NCBI RefSeq assembly: GCF_001894945.1 | Contig: NZ_BCXE01000005.1 | Location: 1 to 64,000, forward strand | Source: Rhodococcus ruber NBRC 15591 | GTDB taxonomy: Bacteria; Actinomycetota; Actinomycetes; Mycobacteriales; Mycobacteriaceae | Direction: 5' to 3' | DNA: 64,000 nucleotides | Shown: positions 16,736-26,291 of the stretch, in pieces | Layout of the letters: every line of letters begins with the position of its first letter | Position numbering within the stretch: position 1 is the first letter of the stretch | Made by a program: the position numbers and the translations under genes | Notes under the pieces: generated by a model | What the model saw: only the letters and a program-made list of their open reading frames with translations | What the model was told of the DNA's origin: nothing | The model's database searches: none

Positions 16736-17516
16736 CGGAACCGGAGTGTGGCTGTACGCCGTGACGGACGACCGGCTCGCCGAGGGGGATCTCGGCGGGC
16801 TGGCCGGCGTCGCCGGCGAGTCGGTGCGCGCCGTGGGATCCGGGGGGCTCACGGCCGTCGTGGGTTCGGTGCCGCTCGCGGTGTTCGGGGAGGAGCCGCT
16901 GAAACGCAATCTCGAGGACCTGTCGTGGCTCGAGGCGACGGCCCGGGCGCACGACGCGGTCGTCTCGACCGTCGCCCAGCGCGGTCCGGCGGTCCCGTTG
17001 CGCCTGGCGACCGTCTACCTCGACGACGCCCGTGTGCGCGACCTCCTGGACGAGCGGCAGGCGGACTTCGAGTCGGCGCTGACCCTCGTGACGGGTCGCA
17101 CCGAATGGGGTGTCAAGGCGTACGGCGACCGGCAGGCCCTCGCCGACGCGGTCGCGGAAGCGCAGATCGCGGGCAGCGCCAAGGGTTCGGGAACAGCGTA
17201 TCTGCTCCGTCGCCGCGCGCAGCTGGCCGCGCAGGAGTCCGTCGAACGCGACGCCGCGGCCCGCGCCGACGAGATCCACTCCCGGTTGCTGCGGCAGGCC
17301 GCCGCCGGTCGGCGGCAGCCCGCGACGGATCCGGCGCTGAGCGGCCGCCGGGACTGGATGGTGCTCAACGGCACCTATCTGGTGGACGACGACCGCGCGG
17401 ACGAGTTCGCGAGGGCGGTCGAGGAACTCGGCAAGGAGTATCCCGGGATCCGGCTCGAGCTGACCGGGCCGTGGCCGCCGTATTCGTTCGCCGGCGTCGA
17501 ACGGGACACGGCATGA
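16728..17516 (+). CDS. gvpL: Gas vesicle protein GvpF/GvpL family (second copy)
   Basis: A 262-aa GvpF/L family protein with the domain start GVWLYAVTDD, the middle RGPAVPLRLATVYLDD and the closing GPWPPYSFAG. Placed after gvpJ, as gvpL is in Streptomyces. I chose the GTG at 16728 because AGGAGG lies 4-5 nt upstream; the GTG at 16710 lacks a ribosome site. ATGA overlap with the following gvpS. Confidence 0.88.
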   Translation: MTDGTGVWLYAVTDDRLAEGDLGGLAGVAGESVRAVGSGGLTAVVGSVPLAVFGEEPLKRNLEDLSWLEATARAHDAVVSTVAQRGPAVPLRLATVYLDDARVRDLLDERQADFESALTLVTGRTEWGVKAYGDRQALADAVAEAQIAGSAKGSGTAYLLRRRAQLAAQESVERDAAARADEIHSRLLRQAAAGRRQPATDPALSGRRDWMVLNGTYLVDDDRADEFARAVEELGKEYPGIRLELTGPWPPYSFAGVERDTA

Positions 17517-17749
17517 AGCACGTCGACCCCTCCGTGGACGGCGAGCGTCGCATCGCCCTGATCGATCTGCTGGACCGGGTGCTCGCCGGCGGCGTCGTCA
17601 TCACGGGCGACATCAAGCTTTCGATCGCGGACGTCGACATGGTGCAGATCTCGCTGCGGGCGCTCATCTCCTCCGTCAGCACGCTGTCGGTCACGGCGAT
17701 CGAGCCACCCGTCCCGCGGGACGCCCTGGAGCCTCCGGTCGATGACTGA
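17513..17749 (+). CDS. gvpS: Gas vesicle protein GvpS (GvpA/J/M family, minimal)
   Basis: A 78-aa member of the GvpA-like family with the core LIDLLDRVLAGGVVITGDIKLSIADVDMVQISLRALISSV. It is shorter and lacks the long tails of the other two members here. The position between gvpL and gvpK matches gvpS of Streptomyces; gvpM is another possible name. Overlaps gvpK by 8 nt. Confidence 0.82.
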   Translation: MKHVDPSVDGERRIALIDLLDRVLAGGVVITGDIKLSIADVDMVQISLRALISSVSTLSVTAIEPPVPRDALEPPVDD

Positions 17750-18035
17750 ATTCGAGGGCATCCCACCGCGTATCGACGCCGATCCCGAGTCGGTCGAGCG
17801 TGGACTGGTCACGCTCGTGCTCACCCTCGTGGAGTTGCTGCGGCAACTGATGGAACGGCAGGCGTTGCGGCGCGTGGACGAGGGCGACCTGAGCGACGAG
17901 CAGATCGAGCGCATCGGCACCACCCTCATGCTGCTCGAGGAGCGCATGGGGGAGTTGCGCGACCACTTCGGGCTCACCCCCGAGGATCTCAACATCGACC
18001 TCGGACCGCTGGGGACGCTGCTGCCCCGGGAGTGA
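17742..18035 (+). CDS. gvpK: Gas vesicle protein GvpK
   Basis: A 97-aa GvpK family protein with the pattern RGLVTLVLTLVELLRQLMERQALRR and a C-terminal LNIDLGPLG. GvpK is required for proper vesicle formation in several hosts. It is the last gene of the operon and ends 10 nt before the stop of the converging acyl-CoA dehydrogenase gene, with no hairpin between them. A gvpN ATPase gene is absent from the cluster, as in other actinobacterial loci. Confidence 0.88.
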   Translation: MTEFEGIPPRIDADPESVERGLVTLVLTLVELLRQLMERQALRRVDEGDLSDEQIERIGTTLMLLEERMGELRDHFGLTPEDLNIDLGPLGTLLPRE

Positions 18036-18045
18036 GCCCGTGTCG

Positions 18046-19183
18046 TCACATGCCGGCGACCTCGATGCGGTCGTAGTCCGCGACGGATCCGGCAAGCACC
18101 CGCACGTGGTCCTCCATGGTGCCGAGCGTGTGCTCGATCGCGGTCAGCCGGCTCACGTAGTGGCCCACCGGGTATTCGGCGGTGATCCCGATACCGCCGT
18201 GCATCTGGATCGCCTCCTGCCCGAGCTTCCGGGCCGACCGGCCCACCTGCAGCTTCGCCCGCGACGCGATCGTCGGGTCGACGATGCCGTCGGCGAGGGC
18301 CATGGTGGCGTACAGGCTCATGCTCGACGCCAGTTCGAGCAGGACGTACATGTCGGCCGCGCGATGGGTCAGCGCCTGGAAACGGGCGAGGGGGGCGCCG
18401 AACTGCTTGCGCTGCTTCAGGTAATCGGTGGTCAGGGGGAGCCGTCTCGGACAGCGCACCGACGGCCTCCGCGCACAGCGCGGCCTGCGCCCGCACCTGG
18501 GCGGCGGTGATCGCCGCGGTGACGTCCGCGGCCTCACCGAGCGGCACGGCGGCCGCCGAGTCGAGGACGAGCTGCGCGGCGCGGCGTTCGTCGTGGGTGC
18601 GGTACGGGGTGCGGGTGACGCCGGCCGCGTCGGCGTCGACGAGGAACAGCCCGACCCCACCCTCCGGCAGCCGCGCCGAGACCACGAACGTCTCGGCGCA
18701 GTCCCCGTGCAGCACAGGGTTCTTGCGGCCGGTCAGGGTCCAGCCGCCGCCGCTGTGGGCGGCGCTCGTGGCGACCTCGACTGCCGGCCAGCGGCTGCCC
18801 GGCTCGTCGTGGGCGAACGCGAGCAGCAGCGCGCCCTCCGAGAGGCGCGGCAGGAGGTCCGTGCGCTGCGCGTCGGTGCCGACCTCGGCGACGAGGCCGC
18901 CCGGCAGGAACACCGCGTTCAGGAGCGGTTCGGGGGCCAGTGCCCGGCCGATCTCGCCCATCACGGCCATGATCTCCACCGGTCCGGCACCCATTCCGCC
19001 GTGCTCCTCGGCGAACGGCAGGCCGAGCACGCCGAGCTCGGCGAGCTGGCGCCACACGTCGGTGCTCCAACCGCGGTCGGTGTCGGCGACCTTGTTACGG
19101 GTCTCGGTGTCGTAGGTGCCCGAGAGCACGTCCCGGACCGTCTTGCGGAGCAGGTCCTGTTCGGTATCGAGTTCGAAGTTCAT
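18046..19183 (-). pseudogene. Frameshifted acyl-CoA dehydrogenase (small-subunit type)
   Basis: Two overlapping frames together encode one acyl-CoA dehydrogenase of about 379 aa. Frame 1 runs from MNFELDTEQDLLRKTV to EAVGALSE; frame 2 continues with LTTDYLKQRKQFGAPLARFQALTH to RIEVAGM. The break is near 18437-18446, where one extra base (in the run gggggagcc) would explain the shift. Removing it restores an ordinary protein. Upstream of the break the gene has no other damage. It pairs with the next dehydrogenase (9-nt gap), as in two-subunit FadE/PimC-PimD enzymes. It could be a recent mutation or a sequencing error. Confidence 0.8.
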
Positions 19184-19192
19184 GACAGTGGC

Positions 19193-20365
<1,173 letters not shown>

Positions 20366-20492
20366 GGGGGCCTTCCATCACGGTTGTGCCTGTGCGAGCG
20401 CAACACCGGCGACGACCGATCCCCACGCCGCGCTACCTGATTCGCCGGGACGAGGGGGTGGTTCGCTCTGGTGCTGCCTACTCCCCGACTGT

Positions 20493-20511
20493 AACCTGAC
20501 AGTGTTAGGTT
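20493..20511. promoter_or_regulatory. TetR-type operator between divergent genes
   Basis: A 19-bp near-perfect palindrome (arms aacctgaca and tgttaggtt around one central base, one mismatch) lies between the divergent starts at 20365 and 20547, about 35 nt before the TetR ATG. Likely the autoregulatory site of that regulator. Confidence 0.6.
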
Positions 20512-20546
20512 GTCCAGGTCCCGGATCCGACGAGGAGGGAGCATCG

Positions 20547-21185
20547 ATGGCCCGGCCCCGCACCCCGCTTCTCAGCCGCCCGCTCATCCGCGAGACCGCG
20601 CTGCGCCTCGTCGACGAGCACGGCCTCGACGAACTGTCCATGCGCAAGATCGCCGCGGAGCTCGGCGTCCGCGCCCCGTCGCTCTACAGCCACTACGCGA
20701 ACAAGGACGAACTGCTCGACGACATCGCCGACCGGATCGGGGAGTCCGTCGACGTCGGCGGGTTCGACACCGACGACTGGCTCGACGCGCTGCGGCGCTG
20801 GGCGAGGTCCTACCGCGCCGCCCTCGCCGAGCACCCGAACCTCGTCCCCTTCCTCGCACGCAGCCCCGGCCGGCGAGAGCTCGCCCTCGACCACGCCAAT
20901 GCCGTGCACGGCGGTCTCACCCGTTGCGGCTGGCCCCCGCGCACCGCAACCCTGATCGGCGCGTCGATCAAGTACCTCGTCGTCGGCTCGGCCATCGCCT
21001 CGTTCTCCGGGGGCTTCCTGGACGATCTCACCATCTACCGGGAACGCTATCCGCATCTGTCCCAGGCACACCGGCTGCGCGAACATGCGGACGAGATCGA
21101 CCGCGACGGATTCGAGCTGGCGCTCGAGTCGTTCCTGCAGGGCCTGGCACAGCGGTTCGCGAGCCTCACCGGCGCGGACCGCTGA
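20547..21185 (+). CDS. TetR family regulator (TetR_C-type ligand domain)
   Basis: A 212-aa TetR regulator with helix-turn-helix at about 15-60 (LSMRKIAAELGVRAPSLYSHYANKDELLDDIAD). The rest is a helical ligand domain of the TetR class C type. The ATG has GAGGAGGGA at 6 nt; the open frame continues far upstream but that part shadows the opposite strand. It probably represses itself and the divergent acyl-CoA dehydrogenase pair, responding to an acyl-CoA or substrate. Confidence 0.88.
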   Translation: MARPRTPLLSRPLIRETALRLVDEHGLDELSMRKIAAELGVRAPSLYSHYANKDELLDDIADRIGESVDVGGFDTDDWLDALRRWARSYRAALAEHPNLVPFLARSPGRRELALDHANAVHGGLTRCGWPPRTATLIGASIKYLVVGSAIASFSGGFLDDLTIYRERYPHLSQAHRLREHADEIDRDGFELALESFLQGLAQRFASLTGADR

Positions 21186-21191
21186 GCGGTC

Positions 21192-21668
21192 TCAGGTGCG
21201 GCGCAACCGCACGAACCGCAGCTGCCGGCCCGCCGCCCGATAGTCGGCCTCGCTGCCGTCGACCTCGAACCCCATCGCCGCGCACAACCGCGGCGCGACC
21301 TTCGGGTGCCGGCGCCCGTACCGCGCCATGAACTCCCCGGCGTCGTCGGGCGGCAGGAACTCGGCGGTGACCGCCAGCTTCTCGCGCCCCGACTCGATCC
21401 GCGCCGCGGGGTGCGCCCGCAGGTTGCGGTACCAGTCGGTCTGCTTCCCGAAGCCGACGGCCACGACGAATCCGCCGGACGTGTCCTCGTGGTTCACCAC
21501 CTCGAGCACCGTCTGCCGGGGCACGCCGCTGCGCCGGCCGACATGGTGCAGCAGCAGGAATCTGCGGCCCAGCACTCGCCCCAGCCCGATCCGGTAGAGG
21601 TGGATCGGAGCACGCAGGAATCGGCGGCGCAGCCCGGTCGGTGGTGCGGCAGGTTCGGTGAGGCGCAT
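21192..21668 (-). CDS. Deazaflavin (F420)-dependent nitroreductase family protein
   Basis: A 158-aa protein of the Ddn/nitroreductase family: split-barrel fold with GRRFLLLHHVGRRSG.. RQTVLEVV.., then GKQTDWYRNLRAHPAARI, the typical F420-binding neighbourhood. Such enzymes reduce quinones, nitro compounds or similar acceptors with F420H2. The exact start is uncertain: the ATG at 21668 has GAAGGA directly against it, and a GTG at 21704 would add 12 residues. Its stop is 7 nt from the converging TetR stop. Confidence 0.8.
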   Translation of the reverse strand: MRLTEPAAPPTGLRRRFLRAPIHLYRIGLGRVLGRRFLLLHHVGRRSGVPRQTVLEVVNHEDTSGGFVVAVGFGKQTDWYRNLRAHPAARIESGREKLAVTAEFLPPDDAGEFMARYGRRHPKVAPRLCAAMGFEVDGSEADYRAAGRQLRFVRLRRT

Positions 21669-21760
21669 TCCTTCACTGTGCGCCCGAGCCGTCGGCCGCA
21701 CCACCGGAACGCGGCCGCGGATCGGCTGCGAGACCCGCGCGACGGCCCTACCGTTGACCC

Positions 21761-22555
21761 ATGCACCGTCCCATACGCATCGGTCTCCAACTCCAGCCCC
21801 AGCACCAGCCCGACTACGGGAAGATCCGCGACACCGTGCTCCGCGCCGAGGACGCGGGCGCCGACATCGTCTTCAACTGGGACCACTTCTATCCCCTCTC
21901 CGGGGACCCGGACGGCGCCCACTTCGAATGCTGGACGATGCTCGGGGCCTGGGCGGAACAGACCGAGCGCGTCGAGATCGGGGCGCTCGTCACCGGCGGC
22001 GGCTACCGCAATCCCGATCTGCTCGCCGACATGGCCCGCACCGTCGACCACATCAGCGGCGGCCGGCTCATCCTCGGCATCGGCGCCGGCTGGTTCGAGA
22101 AGGACTACGACGAGTACGGCTACGACTTCGGCACCAAGGGTTCCCGGCTGAAACTGCTCGGCGAATACCTGCCCCGGATCACCGCGCGGCTCGCGAAGCT
22201 CAACCCCCAGCCGACCCGGCACATCCCGCTGCTCATCGGCGGCGGCGGACCCCGCAAGACCATCCCCCTGGTGGCGCAGTACGCCGACATCTGGCACAGC
22301 TTCGGCGACCTCGACACCCACAGGGAGAAGGCCGAGATCCTCGCCGCGCGCTGCGCCGACGTCGGCCGTTCGCCGAACCAGATCGAACGGTCCGTGCCGT
22401 GGCGCGGTACCGGGAACGCGGCCCCGCTGGTCGACGCCGGCGTCACCCTGTTCACCGTGGGAGTGAGCGGACCCGACTACGACCTGACGGACCTCGTCGA
22501 GGCGATCGGGTGGCGGGACGAGAACTCCGCGCCGCCGCTCTCCGGCCTGGCCTGA
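21761..22555 (+). CDS. LLM class F420-dependent oxidoreductase
   Basis: A 264-aa luciferase-like TIM-barrel oxidoreductase. Typical segments are ADIVFNWDHFYPLSGD, the ALVTGGGYRNPDLLADMARTVDHISGGR stretch and LGIGAGWFEKDYDEYG, then PLLIGGGGPRKT. Members use F420 (or FMN) and act on alcohols, acyl or aromatic compounds; no substrate can be named. Its neighbour on the left is a second probable F420 protein, divergently arranged. Start ATG at 21761 fits the family. Confidence 0.85.
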   Translation: MHRPIRIGLQLQPQHQPDYGKIRDTVLRAEDAGADIVFNWDHFYPLSGDPDGAHFECWTMLGAWAEQTERVEIGALVTGGGYRNPDLLADMARTVDHISGGRLILGIGAGWFEKDYDEYGYDFGTKGSRLKLLGEYLPRITARLAKLNPQPTRHIPLLIGGGGPRKTIPLVAQYADIWHSFGDLDTHREKAEILAARCADVGRSPNQIERSVPWRGTGNAAPLVDAGVTLFTVGVSGPDYDLTDLVEAIGWRDENSAPPLSGLA

Positions 22556-22685
22556 CAGCGGGCTCGGGCCGCCGGGGACGCGGCAACCGGAGTGCAGGGT
22601 TCCCGGCTACCCGCGAGCCCACCGTTGCGCCGGACCAGTCACTCTGTTTACTGTAGCTGAAACCACGGACGGTCGAACCCAGGCG

Positions 22686-23912
22686 GTGAGCGGCGTGAAC
22701 CCTGCGGGCGTGTGGATCGCCGGTGGATACCAATCCGACTTCGTGCGGAACCTGACCAGGGAAAATCGGAACCTCGCGGACCTCGTCGCCGAGACGGTGA
22801 CGGAAACGCTGCACGACGCCCGCATCGATGCCGCCGACGTCGGGGTGATCCACGTCGGCAACGCCTTCGGACAGCTCTACACCGGTCAGGGACACCTCGG
22901 CGGCATGCCGGCCTCCGTGCTGCCCGAACTGTGGGGGATCCCGGCCACCCGGCACGAGGGGGCCTGCGCGTCCGGCTCCTTGGCCGTGCTCGCCGCGACG
23001 GCCGATCTCGAGGCCGGGCGCTACGACTGCGCCCTCGTCCTCGGCATCGAACTCGAGCGGTGCGTCCCCGGCGACGCCGGCACCCGGATCATGGATGCCG
23101 CGGCCTGGGTGGGACAGGAGGGCGCCGAGGCGAAGTACATGTGGCCGTACATGTTCGACAGGATCGCCGACGAGTACGACCGCTGCTACGGCCTGGACGA
23201 CGAGCACCTTTGGGCGATCGCGGAACTGAACATCCGCAATGCGCGCGCCAATCCGAATGCCCAGACCCGCAACCGGACCTACGGACCCGGCAGCTTCGGC
23301 CCGGACGAGACCGCCAATCCGGTGGTCGAAGGACGACTCCGCAGGGCCGACTGCAGTCCGCTGACGGACGGGGCCGCGGGCGTGGTGCTGCTGAGCAACC
23401 GCTACCTGAGCCGGCACCCCCGCACCGTCGACGACATGACCCGCATCCTCGGGTGGGGACATCGCACGGTCGGATTGTCCTTGTCCGGCAAGCTCACCCG
23501 CGGCGGCGACGATCCCCTCGTCATGCCGCACGTGCGCGCCACGATCGTCGACGCGTTCGAGCGGAGCGGCATCGGCGGCGTCCGGGACCTCGACCTGATC
23601 GAAACACACGACTGCTTCACCGTCGGCGAATACCTCGCCGTCGACCACTTCGGGATCACCGCCCCCGGACAGAGCTGGCGGGCGATCGAGAACGGCGACC
23701 TCGAGATCGGCGGCCGCATCCCCGTGAACCCCAGCGGCGGACTCCTCGGCGGCGGGCACCCGGTCGGCGCCACCGGAGTCCGGATGCTGCTCGACTGCCA
23801 CCGCCAGATCACCGGGCGCGCCGGCGACTACCAGGTGCCCGGCGCCGCCCGAGCCGCGACCCTGAACATCGGCGGAAGTACGACCACCACGGTCGCTTTC
23901 GTCGTCGGCTGA
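22686..23912 (+). CDS. Thiolase-like acetyl-CoA acetyltransferase (SCP2-thiolase type)
   Basis: A 408-aa thiolase-fold enzyme. The nucleophile lies in EGACASGSLA (about residue 98), the catalytic histidine region in ETHDCFTVGEY, and the C-terminal NPSGGLLGGGHPVGATG carries the second histidine. It belongs to the lipid-transfer/acetyl-CoA acetyltransferase group, which in actinobacteria takes part in degradation or condensation of acyl-CoAs. Followed after 10 nt by the carotenoid-oxygenase-like gene, so the two are cotranscribed. GTG at 22686 or 22698 could be the start. Confidence 0.85.
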   Translation: MSGVNPAGVWIAGGYQSDFVRNLTRENRNLADLVAETVTETLHDARIDAADVGVIHVGNAFGQLYTGQGHLGGMPASVLPELWGIPATRHEGACASGSLAVLAATADLEAGRYDCALVLGIELERCVPGDAGTRIMDAAAWVGQEGAEAKYMWPYMFDRIADEYDRCYGLDDEHLWAIAELNIRNARANPNAQTRNRTYGPGSFGPDETANPVVEGRLRRADCSPLTDGAAGVVLLSNRYLSRHPRTVDDMTRILGWGHRTVGLSLSGKLTRGGDDPLVMPHVRATIVDAFERSGIGGVRDLDLIETHDCFTVGEYLAVDHFGITAPGQSWRAIENGDLEIGGRIPVNPSGGLLGGGHPVGATGVRMLLDCHRQITGRAGDYQVPGAARAATLNIGGSTTTTVAFVVG

Positions 23913-23922
23913 AAGGACTTCC

Positions 23923-25299
23923 ATGGAACTCGAGATCCTGGGACGGGCGCTGTCCACCCTGCCCGCGGACGACGACCACCCGTACCGCACCGGTCCGTGG
24001 CGTCCGCAGCACACCGAGCGTCGCGCCGACGACCTCGAGGTGGTCGGCGACCTGCCGGCCGACCTGGACGGCGTGTACCTGCGTAACACCGAGAACCCGG
24101 CGCACCCCGCACTCGAAGGTCTCTACCATCCGTTCGACGGTGACGGCATGGTGCACGTCGTCGGCTTCCGGGACGGAAAGGCCTTCTACCGAAACAGATT
24201 CGTGCGGACCGACGGTTTCCTGGCCGAGCAGGAGGCCGGCGGCCCGCTGTGGGCGGGCATCGCCGAACGGCCCCAGAACTCGATCCGCCGGGACGGCTGG
24301 GGCGCCCGCGGCCACATGAAGGACGCCTCCAGCACGGACGTCACCGTGCATCGCGGCGTCGCCCTGACCAGTTTCTGGCAGTGCGGGGACCTCTACCGCC
24401 TCGACCCGACCACCCTCGAGACCCTGGGCAAGGCGACGTGGGACGGCCGATTCCCCTCCGACTGGGGCGTTTCCGCCCATCCGAAGGCCGACGCCCGCAC
24501 CGGCGAGTTGCTGTTCTTCAACTACGGCACCGACGCCCCGTACCTGCACTACGGCGTGGTCGACGCCGAGGACCGGCTGGCGCACTACGTCGACATCCCC
24601 CTGCCCGGCCCGCGCCTGCCTCACGACATGGCATTCACCGAGAACTACGCGATCCTCAACGACTGTCCCCTGTTCTGGATCCCGGAGGCCCTCGCGCACG
24701 GCAAGTACGTACCGCGCTACCACCCCGACCTGCCGATGCGGCTCGGCGTCATACCCCGGCGCGGCCGCCCGGACCAGATCGTCTGGTTCGACGCCGACCC
24801 GACCTACGTGCTGCACTGGACCAACGCCTACGAGGACGGCGACGAGATCGTGCTCGAGGGATTCCATCAGGAGACGCCGGAACCGCCGGACGACGGCACC
24901 GGAACGCTCTACCGGCGGCTGTTCCGTTCGCTGGCGCTCGACCGCATGGGCACCCACCTGCATCGCTGGCGGTTGAACCTGCGCACCGGTTCGCTCACCG
25001 AGGAGCGGCTGTCCGAGTCCGTCACCGAGTTCGGGATGATCAATCCGCATCACGGCGGCATCCGTCACCGCTACACCTACGCCGCGACGGGGGTGCCGGG
25101 CTGGTTCCTCTTCGACGGGCTCGTCAAACACGACGTGCAGACCGGAGCAGAGGAGCACTACTCGTTCGGCGAGGGCGTCTTCGGCAGCGAGACGGTGATG
25201 GCGCCCCGCACCGGGTCCGCGGGCGAGGACGACGGCTACCTGATCACGATCACCACAGACATGAACCGGGACCGGGCCGGCGACGTCCTGAACCTATGA
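23923..25299 (+). CDS. Carotenoid oxygenase-like protein, C-terminally truncated
   Basis: A 458-aa member of the carotenoid cleavage/lignostilbene dioxygenase family. Three of the four iron-binding histidines are visible: H186 (VSAHPK), H234 (LPHDMAF) and H298 (YVLHWTNAYE). The fourth, which lies in the last 10-15 residues of the family (FHG/THxxW-type motif), is missing: the protein stops at MNRDRAGDVLNL, about 25-35 residues short. No other frame downstream supplies the tail; the next gene starts 5 nt later. Unless another ligand substitutes, the enzyme should be inactive or altered. Coupled to the thiolase upstream. Confidence 0.82.
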   Translation: MELEILGRALSTLPADDDHPYRTGPWRPQHTERRADDLEVVGDLPADLDGVYLRNTENPAHPALEGLYHPFDGDGMVHVVGFRDGKAFYRNRFVRTDGFLAEQEAGGPLWAGIAERPQNSIRRDGWGARGHMKDASSTDVTVHRGVALTSFWQCGDLYRLDPTTLETLGKATWDGRFPSDWGVSAHPKADARTGELLFFNYGTDAPYLHYGVVDAEDRLAHYVDIPLPGPRLPHDMAFTENYAILNDCPLFWIPEALAHGKYVPRYHPDLPMRLGVIPRRGRPDQIVWFDADPTYVLHWTNAYEDGDEIVLEGFHQETPEPPDDGTGTLYRRLFRSLALDRMGTHLHRWRLNLRTGSLTEERLSESVTEFGMINPHHGGIRHRYTYAATGVPGWFLFDGLVKHDVQTGAEEHYSFGEGVFGSETVMAPRTGSAGEDDGYLITITTDMNRDRAGDVLNL

Positions 25300-25303
25300 T
25301 CAT

Positions 25304-26251
25304 GTGTCGATGGCAGGTTCCGGCACGGTCACCGAACTCGAGCCGGGCGGTGACAACGCGATCGCGGTCACCCTCGGCATCCTCGGCGACGAATGGAACC
25401 TGTGGATCCTGCGGTACGCGTTGCAGGGCGACCGCCGCTACCGGGACTGGATCGAGCGGGGGGAGATCTCCAACGCGGTGCTGACTGCGCGGCTGACCCG
25501 CCTCACCGACGCGGAACTCTTCGAGCGGGTGCAATACCAGGCGCGGCCGGCCCGGCACGAGTACCGATTGACGGCACGCGGCCACGGCGTGTGGCCGGTC
25601 CTGCTCACCATGTGGGCGTGGGAGCAGCAGTGGGCGCCCGACCACAGGGGCCGGCTCCCGGCCCGCCGGCACACGGGCTGCGCCGCCCGGTTCACCCCGG
25701 TCCTCGTGTGCGGCCACTGCGACCGTCCCGTCGGCGCACCCGACGTCGAGGCGCAGCTCGGCCCCAGCGGGCAGTGGTCGCGGAGCGTGCCCGCGGCGAC
25801 CGGGCGCCGCCGGTCCGGCCGCGCTCGCTCGCCCGAGATCCTGCCGCACACGATGGAACTGCTCGGCGACCGGTGGTCGGCGGCACTGCTCGGGGCGGCG
25901 TTCCTCGGCGCCACCCGCTACGGGCAGTTCGCCGAGCGCATGGGTGCGCCGCCGGCGGTGGTGGCCGGCCGGCTCCGGCGCTTCACCGAACTCGGCGTGC
26001 TCGAGGAACTGCCCAATCCCGCCCGCCCGGCATGGGTGACCTATCACCTGACCGACAAGGGGCGCGCGTTCTTCCCCGTCGTCGCCTGCATGATCGACTG
26101 GGGGCTGCGCTGGTTCCGCGCACCGGAGGGACCCGCGATCGTCCTGTGTCACCGCGAGTGCGACCACACCTTCACCCCCGTCCTGACGTGCAGTCACTGC
26201 GGGGAGCGGCTGCGGGCCTCCACGGTCTCGATCGAGCCGTCCGGCGGTTGA
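25304..26251 (+). CDS. Tandem HxlR-type regulator with two zinc-ribbon-like motifs
   Basis: A 315-aa protein with two HxlR winged-helix domains in a row (about 15-110 and about 180-270). Each is followed by a similar short motif, FTPVLVCGHC and FTPVLTCSHC, giving two CxxC pairs. The usual HxlR regulator is 100-160 aa and dimerises, so this looks like an internal duplication acting as a built-in dimer. It may bind metal or sense thiols. GTG at 25304 or ATG at 25310 could start it; no clear ribosome site is seen. It follows the truncated oxygenase by 5 nt and probably controls this group. Confidence 0.8.
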   Translation: MSMAGSGTVTELEPGGDNAIAVTLGILGDEWNLWILRYALQGDRRYRDWIERGEISNAVLTARLTRLTDAELFERVQYQARPARHEYRLTARGHGVWPVLLTMWAWEQQWAPDHRGRLPARRHTGCAARFTPVLVCGHCDRPVGAPDVEAQLGPSGQWSRSVPAATGRRRSGRARSPEILPHTMELLGDRWSAALLGAAFLGATRYGQFAERMGAPPAVVAGRLRRFTELGVLEELPNPARPAWVTYHLTDKGRAFFPVVACMIDWGLRWFRAPEGPAIVLCHRECDHTFTPVLTCSHCGERLRASTVSIEPSGG

Positions 26252-26291
26252 CCCGCCCGTCCGGCGGCTCGATTCGGATTAGGCTCCCACC

